This document shows, in pieces, positions 7,729-15,311 of a stretch of 64,000 nucleotides of DNA (position 1 is its first letter; each line of letters starts with the position of its first letter). The position numbers and the translations under genes are program-made. The notes under the pieces were generated by a model. The model did not search any database. It was not told the origin of the DNA and saw only the letters and a list, made by a program, of their open reading frames with translations. Source of the DNA: Evansella vedderi (lineage in GTDB: Bacteria > Bacillota > Bacilli > Bacillales > Salisediminibacteriaceae); NCBI RefSeq assembly GCF_030813435.1, contig NZ_JAUSUG010000002.1, forward strand, positions 124,001 to 188,000. The letters run 5' to 3'.

Positions 7729-8937
7729 TTGTCATTTCAATCATTAATCACTGTAAAAGATTTGTTAAGGAGACCTCATTTCCAAGAAGCTGAAATTCTA
7801 TCAGGCCATCAAGGGCTAAATCGTAACGTGAAGTGGGTCCATATTTTAGAAGTAACAGAAGTAGGCTCCCTTTTAAATGGAGGAGAGTTAATATTAACAA
7901 CAGGAATTGGCTGGAAAAATAATGAAGACATTGGCGTGAAATTTGTGGAGCAGCTTATTGAATCTGAAGCATCAGGGATGTGCATTGAACTAAATACATA
8001 CATAAATGCCCTTCCAGAGAAAATTATTTCCATTGCAAATAAGGCAAATTTCCCAATTATCGTTTTTCATAAACAGGTACGTTTTCTTGATATTACAAAG
8101 GATTTATATGAATTTTTGCATTTTCCTAACGATAAGAAACAAATGAATATTTGTTTTACAAAACTTTATGAAAATACAATTGACCCTGAAATCCTTGTAA
8201 AAACATTTACATATCTGTTTGAATCTATTGAGAATTGGCAAGGGTATGTTACTTTATTATCCTCCTATTCAAACAACCTTGATTTATCTAAATTAAATCG
8301 ATTATCCTTGCTTGCAGAAGAAAATAACCTTGAACTAATCTGGTGTTTTATGGAAGAGTATTCCCTTTATATACTCATTTGGATCGATAAAGATCATCAC
8401 CATAATCATTTTTCTACCAAAATAAATAAAATCATTAAACAGTGGAAAAGGAAAGACTATCTCTTTACTGTCGGCAGTAGGTTTTCAACTTTACCTGAAA
8501 TAATAGAAAGTATGAAACACGCAAAGGAAGCCTATGACATATGTTATACACAACAACTGGACGGGATCATCTTCTATAATGATTTACACTGTGATAAACT
8601 TTTCTACCATTTCGATCAAAGTGAATTACTGCAGGAATGGATTATACAATATTTGTCTCCCCTAATGGAATATGACAAGAAAAATAATGGCCAGCTCCTT
8701 CAAACATTATTATCCTATTTAGAATGCCAAGGCTCCAAAAAAGAAACAGCGGATCAATTATTTATAGTAAGACAAACACTCTACCATCGGCTAGAAAAAA
8801 TAGAAGAATTACTTCAGGACAAATTAAATGATCCACAGAAACGATTTGCTGTTGAATTTGCAGTCAGGGGATACTTTTATAAAAATGAACGGGGAGGAAA
8901 AAGAGGGTATGAAGGGTATTTAGGGGAAGCCCCTTAA
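7729..8937 (+). CDS. PucR-family transcriptional regulator
   Basis: About 402 residues. The N-terminal PucR domain (about residues 10-125) has LLRRPHFQEAEILSG and NGGELILTTGIGW. The C-terminal helix-turn-helix (about 335-390) contains ETADQLFIVRQTLYHRLEKI. Such proteins regulate purine, amino acid and other nitrogen-compound operons, usually as ligand-responsive activators. I place the start at TTG 7729, eight bases after AGGGGAG at about 7714-7720. An upstream TTG at 7705 lies in the inverted repeat and has no good ribosome site. It is divergent from the putative pantothenate operon and is its likely regulator, perhaps sensing pantothenate, pantoate or beta-alanine. Confidence 0.88.
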   Translation: MSFQSLITVKDLLRRPHFQEAEILSGHQGLNRNVKWVHILEVTEVGSLLNGGELILTTGIGWKNNEDIGVKFVEQLIESEASGMCIELNTYINALPEKIISIANKANFPIIVFHKQVRFLDITKDLYEFLHFPNDKKQMNICFTKLYENTIDPEILVKTFTYLFESIENWQGYVTLLSSYSNNLDLSKLNRLSLLAEENNLELIWCFMEEYSLYILIWIDKDHHHNHFSTKINKIIKQWKRKDYLFTVGSRFSTLPEIIESMKHAKEAYDICYTQQLDGIIFYNDLHCDKLFYHFDQSELLQEWIIQYLSPLMEYDKKNNGQLLQTLLSYLECQGSKKETADQLFIVRQTLYHRLEKIEELLQDKLNDPQKRFAVEFAVRGYFYKNERGGKRGYEGYLGEAP

Positions 8938-8943
8938 ATACCC
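8910..8943 (+). terminator. Hairpin overlapping the end of the regulator gene
   Basis: AGGGTATTTAGGGG pairs with CCCCTTAAATACCCT across a three-base loop with one bulge. The stem includes the last codons and stop of the PucR-type gene. The T-tract is weak (GATGTTTAAAA), so it may act as a terminator or as a 3' end stabiliser. Confidence 0.55.
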
Positions 8944-8982
8944 TGATGTTTAAAAATTAACGCTTCGTAATACGTTACGGTA

Positions 8983-10248
8983 TTATCCAAAGATGTATTT
9001 ATCCAAAAACTTATTGCGAAACTTTCCTTGTGGGTCATAGTGCTGAAGTAATTGTTGAAAGTCCGGCAGCTTTTCATATAGCCCTTGGAGATGCTTTGGT
9101 TCCATAGTAAATAACTTGCCCCAGTGTGGGCGTGCTTGGAAAGGTGAAAGTTGTTCTTCTATCTTCGGTAACAGCTTTTGAACGGAATCCCAATCATCTT
9201 TCCATGTAAAGTGAATAGCAACGGACTTTTGCTTGTAACAGGAGCTCATCCAAAGATCATCCTCCGCAATGGTTCGCACCTCAGAAACATGCAGGTGGGG
9301 AGCTATTTCCTCCCCCAATTGAGCTACTGCACTTAGGGCATCATACGCATGTTGACGAGGGAAAATGTACTCACTTTGTAATTCCTCTCCACTACTTGGT
9401 GTGAAATCCATACGGAAGTGAGGCAATCGTTCATGCCATTCTCCTGTCACCCCCAACTGTTCCGTACAATTCACTGCTTCAGACCCTGGTACTGGATTTA
9501 CCTTCGTCGTCGCTATGGTTGCACCAAAAAACTCAGGCTTCTCCTCGAAGGATATTCCCTCTGTTAACTTGTGCTTCAGCCACACTTGGTTAAAGGTTTC
9601 TTCCCGCCAGTCAGTAAATAGGCTAACACTATAAGCACTAGAGGTGATGTCCTCAAAATGACCTTTTACATTGGAAAGGGGCAGATTTTCATAGACATCC
9701 TGTCTCATCTGAAAGGCTGGGATGACATCCAGAGTTAGTTTGGTAACTACGCCTAGTCCACCTAGGCTGACAGCAGCTCCACCCATCAATTCAGGGGAAT
9801 GATCTCGCGAAAAATGAACCACATCTCCTTTAGCAGTAACAAATTCCATTTCACGTACGGATGTAGCAAGGATATGATTTTCATCACCGGAACCATGGGT
9901 TGCCGTAGCACAAGCTCCTGCTACGGAAATATGCGGTAAAGAAGCCATATTCGGAAGTCCGTATCCATTTTGGTGAAGATACTGACAAAGGTCACTGTAT
10001 TGAATCCCCCCTTCTACTGTAACCGTTCTACGTTCACGATCCAACTCCAACACCCGGTTAAGGTTACCAAGGGAGATATGATCCTCCGTCGTGTCTGCAA
10101 TGGCATTGAAGGAATGACGTGTACCCAGTACCTTTACCTTGTTCGAGCGAGCTACCAATTGTTGTACTTGTTCCATACTCTCAGGTTTATGTATCCGAGC
10201 AGCACTGTATTTAAAATTACCAGCCCAATTTCGTTGTTCTTCCATCAT
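8983..10248 (-). CDS. FAD-linked alditol/xylitol oxidase-like protein
   Basis: 421 residues of the VAO/PCMH flavoprotein family with a C-terminal ALO domain. The GTRHSFN motif near residue 42 carries the His expected to hold FAD covalently, followed by GGIQYSDLCQYLHQNGYGL and the FAD-binding GACATATHGSG. The C-terminal RPHWGKLF motif is typical of AldO and gulonolactone/arabinonolactone oxidases. AldO-type enzymes oxidise sugar alcohols at C1 with O2, giving H2O2. The gene stands alone between two operons. Its role with neighbouring genes is unclear; polyol use is the best guess. Confidence 0.85.
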   Translation of the reverse strand: MMEEQRNWAGNFKYSAARIHKPESMEQVQQLVARSNKVKVLGTRHSFNAIADTTEDHISLGNLNRVLELDRERRTVTVEGGIQYSDLCQYLHQNGYGLPNMASLPHISVAGACATATHGSGDENHILATSVREMEFVTAKGDVVHFSRDHSPELMGGAAVSLGGLGVVTKLTLDVIPAFQMRQDVYENLPLSNVKGHFEDITSSAYSVSLFTDWREETFNQVWLKHKLTEGISFEEKPEFFGATIATTKVNPVPGSEAVNCTEQLGVTGEWHERLPHFRMDFTPSSGEELQSEYIFPRQHAYDALSAVAQLGEEIAPHLHVSEVRTIAEDDLWMSSCYKQKSVAIHFTWKDDWDSVQKLLPKIEEQLSPFQARPHWGKLFTMEPKHLQGLYEKLPDFQQLLQHYDPQGKFRNKFLDKYIFG

Positions 10249-10552
10249 TATCTCTCCTTTTAGGGTTGATTATATCTATTCTTTTACCAAATAACTAGTT
10301 TTGGCACAGATAAATTCCCTTTCAAAATATCCTATACCTTTCGTCTAACTATAAATATACTATTCAACACACCCGAGCCAACTTCCTCTAAAGACATTAA
10401 GCCGACTTAACAATATAGTTTGTAGCCACAGTATTTTGAAACTTAACAAGTACAAACTAGCTTTCCAGAGGTCCTAAAGTGTTTCATAGAAGAAAAGTGG
10501 GAAGAATATTAATATACCGACGAATGTTCTATTTATATCGGAAAGAATTTGT

Positions 10553-10695
10553 TATAATGGAAAAAAATGTTCTGGAGAGATTAAAAAAGGGGAAATATTA
10601 ATTGGAACAGCAATTAAATGAATCAGTTGATAATGAATAAATACCCTTCTGACATTGTGTACTATTGTTATGCACCATGATTCAGGAGGGTATTT
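10553..10695 (+). other. Promoter-like site, 12-codon frame and hairpin: possible small transcript or gene remnant
   Basis: TATAAT at 10553-10558 is followed by a ribosome-site-like AAAAAGGGGAAA, a TTG-started frame of 12 codons (10602-10640) and an inverted repeat. AAATACCCTTCTGA at 10639-10652 pairs with TCAGGAGGGTATTT at 10682-10695, and a T-run follows at about 10700. This may be a small RNA, a leader, or the stump of a lost gene. Nothing else with coding character was seen in 10249-10760. Confidence 0.3.
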
Positions 10696-10766
10696 CTATG
10701 TTTTTTATATTACAAATAGTAATGTCATTTATTTAATAAACTGACTTTTGCAGTTAAAATGAATAA

Positions 10767-10814
10767 AAAACAGCCAAACCCCTTATGACTGTTCGGGTTT
10801 TGGCTGTTTTGGTT
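10767..10814. terminator. Strong bidirectional terminator
   Basis: AACAGCCAAACCCC pairs with GGGTTTTGGCTGTT, with A- and T-runs on both sides. It lies downstream of the semialdehyde dehydrogenase gene on the minus strand and of the small putative transcript on the plus strand, so it can end both. Confidence 0.8.
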
Positions 10815-10904
10815 TGTCAGGATGTTGTAGTGTAATCCTGAATTATTCATAGATAATCGAATTCTATCGACAAAATGCACCAAACTTCGGGTGGTGACAG
10901 GCAC

Positions 10905-12365
10905 TCACGACCAGCGGGAAGTTAACATTTTTCTGCGAGTAAAGAAGTTGATTCCATCTTTTCCGTTTGCATGAAGATCTCCGTAGAAGGAGTTCTTCCA
11001 TCCAGAGAATGGGAAGAATGCCATTGGTGCTGGCACATTCACATTAACCCCCAGCATACCTACTTCAATATCTTCACGGAACTGGCGTACAGCTTTACCA
11101 CTTGATGTATATAGCACTGCACCATTACCAAAATCAGATTGATTCGCAATTTCAATTGCTTCCGTTAAATCTTTCACACGAACAATGGATAGTACCGGTG
11201 CGAAAATTTCGTTTTTCCAAATGGTCATATCCGTTTTAACTTGATCAAAAATAGTTGCTCCGATGAAATAACCATTTTCAAGACCTTCTACATCCTTACG
11301 ACCATCTCTAACAAGGATAGCCCCTTCCTTCACTCCATCTTCAATCGCTTGGTAAACCTTTTGCAGATGGGAATCACGAATAACAGGACCAAGGTTTACA
11401 TGACGTTCACAACCATCACCAAGTACTAATTCATCTGCTGCTTGAGTTAATTTACTGATTACTTCATCAGCAATATCTTCTGTTACCACAACAACCGACG
11501 TTGCCATACAACGCTGACCTGCACTTCCGAAGGCCCCACCAACGATACCTTGAATCGTTTTTTCCATATCACAATCAGCTAAAACGATAGAGTGATTTTT
11601 TGCTCCAGCTAAGGCTTGCACTCGCTTGCCGTATTGTGCTCCAGTTTTGTACACATACTCCGCTACTGGCTGGGAACCAACAAAGGAAATCGCATCTACA
11701 TCGTCATGCTCTAGTAGTCCGTTGACGACATCATGGGCACCATGAACGATATTTAATACACCATCAGGTAATCCTGCTTCCGTAAATAATTCGACTAATC
11801 TTTGTGCAAGTAAAGGTGTTCTTTCCGATGGCTTTAGAACAAATGTATTTCCACAAGCAATCGCTAGTGGGAACATCCAGCAAGGTACCATCATCGGGAA
11901 GTTAAAGGGGGTTATCCCCCCTACAACTCCGACTGGATAACGGTACATAGCTGACTCAATACCTGTGGCGATGTCTGGAAGCACATCCCCCATCATTAAT
12001 GTAGGTGCACCCGCGGCAAACTCGACACACTCAATTCCACGCTGTACCTCGCCATAGGCATCATCGTAGCATTTACCATTTTCTTTCGTAATTAATTCGG
12101 CTAATTCTTCGTAGTTGTCCATTAGTAACTGGTGATATTTAAAGAGAATGCGAGCTCGTTTTGGTACAGGTGTTTTTCTCCACGTTTTGAAGGCTGCCCT
12201 TGCTGCTTTAACAGCTTCATCTACATCCTCCTTCGTTGAAACGGGTACTCTAGCAATCTCTTCTCCTGTTGCTGGGTTCGGAACAATCTCCACATCTGTC
12301 GCTCTTGATTCTACCCATTGACCATTGATAAAGTTTTTTAACGTAGTTGTTGTTTGTACTGTCAT
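10905..12365 (-). CDS. mmsA: Methylmalonate/malonate-semialdehyde dehydrogenase (CoA-acylating)
   Basis: 486 residues of the MmsA/IolA branch of the aldehyde dehydrogenase family. The markers are NGQWVES near the start, [18 protein letters not shown] and the catalytic Cys286 in [10 protein letters not shown]. Position 250-258 reads QALAGAKNH, so the usual general-base Glu is absent, as expected for CoA-acylating members. It converts malonate semialdehyde to acetyl-CoA, or methylmalonate semialdehyde to propionyl-CoA, with NAD and CoA. It is the last gene of the Fe-ADH/GntP operon. It could also serve the malonate semialdehyde made from beta-alanine by the aminotransferase at 6.2-7.5 kb. Confidence 0.93.
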   Translation of the reverse strand: MTVQTTTTLKNFINGQWVESRATDVEIVPNPATGEEIARVPVSTKEDVDEAVKAARAAFKTWRKTPVPKRARILFKYHQLLMDNYEELAELITKENGKCYDDAYGEVQRGIECVEFAAGAPTLMMGDVLPDIATGIESAMYRYPVGVVGGITPFNFPMMVPCWMFPLAIACGNTFVLKPSERTPLLAQRLVELFTEAGLPDGVLNIVHGAHDVVNGLLEHDDVDAISFVGSQPVAEYVYKTGAQYGKRVQALAGAKNHSIVLADCDMEKTIQGIVGGAFGSAGQRCMATSVVVVTEDIADEVISKLTQAADELVLGDGCERHVNLGPVIRDSHLQKVYQAIEDGVKEGAILVRDGRKDVEGLENGYFIGATIFDQVKTDMTIWKNEIFAPVLSIVRVKDLTEAIEIANQSDFGNGAVLYTSSGKAVRQFREDIEVGMLGVNVNVPAPMAFFPFSGWKNSFYGDLHANGKDGINFFTRRKMLTSRWS

Positions 12366-12417
12366 CTTAATAACTCCTTTTTGCTTAATAAATTTTTGAT
12401 TCTTTACCTACTATCAC

Positions 12418-13749
12418 TTAAAATACCGTATACAAAAATACAGCTATAAACATCGCTACAAGCGGTAAGCAAACGCTAAGTAATAAAATCGGCTTGTATG
12501 CTCTTTTATGTGTCTCCCCACAAATAGCCCTAATCGTCGTAACAACATATCCGTTATGCGGCAACGAATCTAAACCACCGGAACCTAAAGCAGACACACG
12601 GTGCATCGCGCCTGGATCAATACCTTTTGCTAAATATATTGGTGCAAGTAGCGGAAGGGCGATACCTAATCCACCAGAGGCTGATCCTGTAAGACCACAA
12701 ATAATCGTTACAGCGAGAGCTAACCCTAATAATTCAGGACCTTGAATATTAACGAGTCTGTCTAATAATACCTGGAAGGATGAAACTTGTGCCGCAACAC
12801 TTCCGAAACCAACTACAGCACACGTATTGGCAATCGCAACTAAAGCATTTTGTGTTCCAACCGCCATGGAATGCCAATATTCCGTTACAAATTTCAGGTT
12901 AAACAACCATGTACCAGCAATTCCTAAAATCAATGCAATGAGGGCTGCTGTTTTTGTTGGCATATAAAAAGCTAATACATTTAATACACCAATAACAATT
13001 AATAAAGGTAAGATAGCAAAGAATGGATGTGGTAATTCCCTTTCCGCCCCTTCTTCTACTGTCGCAGCAATTTCATCCTTTGACTTACTGAAAAAAGGAC
13101 TCGCAGGAGGCAGCTCAAATTTTTCTCCATTCGCCACTGCTTTCCTTACTAAGTGTCTTAACCATAATCCCCCAACAATCATGATAAAGAAACCTGTGAA
13201 CACCCCAACCCAGCCACCAGCTGCCGGTGTTGTACCGAAGTGCTCTGCCGGAATTAAATTCTGAATTTCCGGTGAACCTGGCGATGTCATCGTAAAGGAA
13301 ATCGACCCGAAAACTAACGCCGCTGGAATAAACCTATGAGGATAATTAGCATTTCTAAATAAAGAAACAGCAATAGGATACACCGTAAATCCAACAACGA
13401 ATAAACTTACTCCACCATACGTCATGATCGCACATGCTGCTACCACTGCGAATACGGCCCATTGCGGTCCCATTGTACGCTTTACAAAATCAGCAATCGA
13501 TTCTGCTGATCTCGTTTCTTGCATCACCTTACCGAAAATTGCCCCTAAGAGAAAAATGAGGAACCAGGAGGCAAAGTAACCTGTAAAGCCATCCATGTAA
13601 TACACACTCATGGCGGTATTTAAATTTAATCCTCCAGTCAGAGCGAGAACCACTGATGAAATAAGTGCCGCAATGATAATGTTAATACCCCTCATGGTTA
13701 AGATAATTAGTAATGCCAATGCTCCAAATAACCCTATAAAACTTAACAA
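12418..13749 (-). CDS. GntP-family hydroxy-acid permease
   Basis: 443 residues with about 12 to 13 membrane helices, in the gluconate:H+ symporter (GntP) family. The conserved stretches SASGGLGIALPLLAPIYL and GSGGLDSLPHNGYV are clear. Family substrates are gluconate, glycerate, 3-hydroxybutyrate and similar hydroxy acids. The start is TTG at 13749, ten bases after GGGGG. It lies 28 bases after the Fe-ADH gene and before mmsA. That suggests import of a hydroxy acid that the ADH oxidises to a semialdehyde, for example 3-hydroxypropionate. Confidence 0.9.
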   Translation of the reverse strand: MLSFIGLFGALALLIILTMRGINIIIAALISSVVLALTGGLNLNTAMSVYYMDGFTGYFASWFLIFLLGAIFGKVMQETRSAESIADFVKRTMGPQWAVFAVVAACAIMTYGGVSLFVVGFTVYPIAVSLFRNANYPHRFIPAALVFGSISFTMTSPGSPEIQNLIPAEHFGTTPAAGGWVGVFTGFFIMIVGGLWLRHLVRKAVANGEKFELPPASPFFSKSKDEIAATVEEGAERELPHPFFAILPLLIVIGVLNVLAFYMPTKTAALIALILGIAGTWLFNLKFVTEYWHSMAVGTQNALVAIANTCAVVGFGSVAAQVSSFQVLLDRLVNIQGPELLGLALAVTIICGLTGSASGGLGIALPLLAPIYLAKGIDPGAMHRVSALGSGGLDSLPHNGYVVTTIRAICGETHKRAYKPILLLSVCLPLVAMFIAVFLYTVF

Positions 13750-13777
13750 GTCACATACACCCCCTTTCGCTATGAAT

Positions 13778-14968
13778 CTAGCTTTGTTTCACTGCTGGAT
13801 ACTCATATACGAATGCTTTTTTGTATAAAACAACAATTTCTTCTTCTGTTGGTATTTTGGGATTGTTTCCAGGACTTCCGCTAGCAATCGCATCTGCAGC
13901 CATTTTTTCAAGAACTTGTTCAAACTGTTCCTCATTAATCCCCCAAGATTTTAAATTAGGAATCCCTAGCTTTTCACATAATTCTACAATATCTGAAACT
14001 ACATTTTCCGAAACCTCTCCTTTTGGAAACCCTTTCACTCCTGGGGATAAATATTCCCCTATTTCTACTAGTCTATCGATACAGCTTTCTTTCGAGTATT
14101 CCAACACAGTTGGTAAAAGCATGGCATTGGATATACCGTGAGGAACATGAAATAACGCTCCAATTGGCCTCGACATACCATGAACAAGGCATACACTTGA
14201 ATTGGAAAAGGCAATGCCCCCTAACATGGAAGCATAAATCATTTTCTCCCGGGCTTCTACGTTAGAACCATTGTTATATGCTTCTAATAGATTTTCCATA
14301 ATCAATTTAATTGCAGACAAGGCCAGCTGATCCGTAAATGGATGTGCTTTTCTCGATATGTAAGCCTCTAATGCATGGGTTAAAGCATCTACCCCAGTTG
14401 CTGCTGTAATACTTTTTGGTGAAGATATCGTTAATATGGGATCGACGATAGCAATTTCAGGCATGAATGCCGGCTGCTTAATCATCATCTTGACATCGTT
14501 TTTTGTGTTAGTGATAACGGTTACATCTGTTGCCTCAGATCCGGTACCAGCTGTCGTTGGAACTGCCAACAAAGGTAACGGTTTATTTTCTGCTATCCTC
14601 TTTGCCCCCATATATTCACTTAATTCTCCATCATTGGTGGCTAATACCGCTACAGCTTTTGCCGTATCAATGCAGCTTCCTCCGCCTAAAGCAACGATCA
14701 CATCACACGCTTCTTCATTCGTTACTTTCAATGCTTCCGTTACATAGTGGTCTGTCGGTTCACTAGCGATTTCTAAATAATCTACATAGCTGACTCCTGC
14801 TTGTTCCAAATAGTGGTGGCATTTTTCTAAATAACCTACTTCTTTTATAATGTTGTCACTTACAACTAAAGCTTTACTCCCAAGCTTTTTAGCTTCTTCC
14901 CCAACCTTCTCTAAACTACCTTCACCGTAAAAAATACTTTTAGGTAGATGTACTGTGGAAAAATTCAT
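13778..14968 (-). CDS. Iron-containing alcohol dehydrogenase (group III)
   Basis: 396 residues. The nucleotide-binding GGGSCIDTAKA is at 95-105. The metal ligands Asp194, His198 (ATGVDALTHALEA), His263 (CLVHGMSRPIG) and His277 (HVPHGISNAMLLP) are at canonical positions. The family oxidises primary alcohols, diols and hydroxy acids with NAD(P). It is the first gene of an operon read from a sigma-54 promoter at about 15014-15028. With GntP and MmsA downstream I infer a 3-hydroxypropionate (or 3-hydroxyisobutyrate-like) dehydrogenase. A simple alcohol substrate remains possible. Confidence 0.92.
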   Translation of the reverse strand: MNFSTVHLPKSIFYGEGSLEKVGEEAKKLGSKALVVSDNIIKEVGYLEKCHHYLEQAGVSYVDYLEIASEPTDHYVTEALKVTNEEACDVIVALGGGSCIDTAKAVAVLATNDGELSEYMGAKRIAENKPLPLLAVPTTAGTGSEATDVTVITNTKNDVKMMIKQPAFMPEIAIVDPILTISSPKSITAATGVDALTHALEAYISRKAHPFTDQLALSAIKLIMENLLEAYNNGSNVEAREKMIYASMLGGIAFSNSSVCLVHGMSRPIGALFHVPHGISNAMLLPTVLEYSKESCIDRLVEIGEYLSPGVKGFPKGEVSENVVSDIVELCEKLGIPNLKSWGINEEQFEQVLEKMAADAIASGSPGNNPKIPTEEEIVVLYKKAFVYEYPAVKQS

Positions 14969-15013
14969 ATAAATCTCACAACCTCCCTTTTATTTTTTCA
15001 CTATATTTACATT

Positions 15014-15028
15014 GCAAAAACGATGCCA
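15014..15028 (-). promoter_or_regulatory. Sigma-54 (-24/-12) promoter of the Fe-ADH/gntP/mmsA operon
   Basis: On the minus strand the bases read TGGCATCGTTTTTGC. This matches the TGGCAC-G-N4-TTGC consensus at the invariant GG and GC with exact ten-base spacing between them. It lies about 45 bases before the Fe-ADH start, which has its own GGGAGG. A sigma-54 activator is encoded next door. Confidence 0.8.
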
Positions 15029-15048
15029 ACATTAAAATTTGCACTAAA

Positions 15049-15204
15049 AGAGCGTGTTCAAAAAGTGTGTTGCAATGGCTCCGTTCACTGCGCACTTACT
15101 AGGAGAAACCCACTCCTAGTAAGCATTAAAGAACTGCAGCGACTCCGCTCATTGCATCAAGTCTGTTCAAACGGGGAAAAACACCCCCTTTTTGAACAGA
15201 CTCT
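15049..15204. repeat. MITE-like 156-base nested inverted repeat
   Basis: Three nested pairs of arms fold the block. The outer pair is AGAGCGTGTTCAAAAAG (15049-15065) with CTTTTTGAACAGACTCT (15188-15204). The middle pair is 15071-15091 with 15136-15156, imperfect. The inner pair is perfect, CTTACTAGGAG with CTCCTAGTAAG (15095-15123). It codes for nothing convincing. It sits between the sigma-54 promoter and the putative enhancer. Confidence 0.7.
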
Positions 15205-15261
15205 AAAATAAAGAAAAGTCTAAAAATAGATCGCGAGAAATGTAGGTTTATATATACACTG

Positions 15262-15303
15262 TAGCGCTATAGTTGTAGTTAAAACCCTACACATATAGCG
15301 CTA
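15262..15303. promoter_or_regulatory. Paired TAGCGCTA palindromes, probable enhancer for the sigma-54 activator
   Basis: The perfect 8-base palindrome TAGCGCTA occurs at 15262-15269 and 15296-15303, 34 bases apart, in mirror contexts (TGTAGCGCTATA and TATAGCGCTACA). It lies about 235-290 bases before the sigma-54 promoter and just after the activator gene. This is the usual place and form for an upstream activating site. It might also act as a terminator hairpin for the activator gene. Confidence 0.55.
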
Positions 15304-15311
15304 CACTATGT

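Noticed and set aside
10905-12365. Naming the MmsA-type gene iolA of inositol catabolism
   Set aside because: No other inositol genes are nearby and it sits in an Fe-ADH/GntP operon.
14948-15211. Reading frame of 87 codons on the plus strand
   Set aside because: It runs through the sigma-54 promoter and the inverted repeat element and has no coding character.
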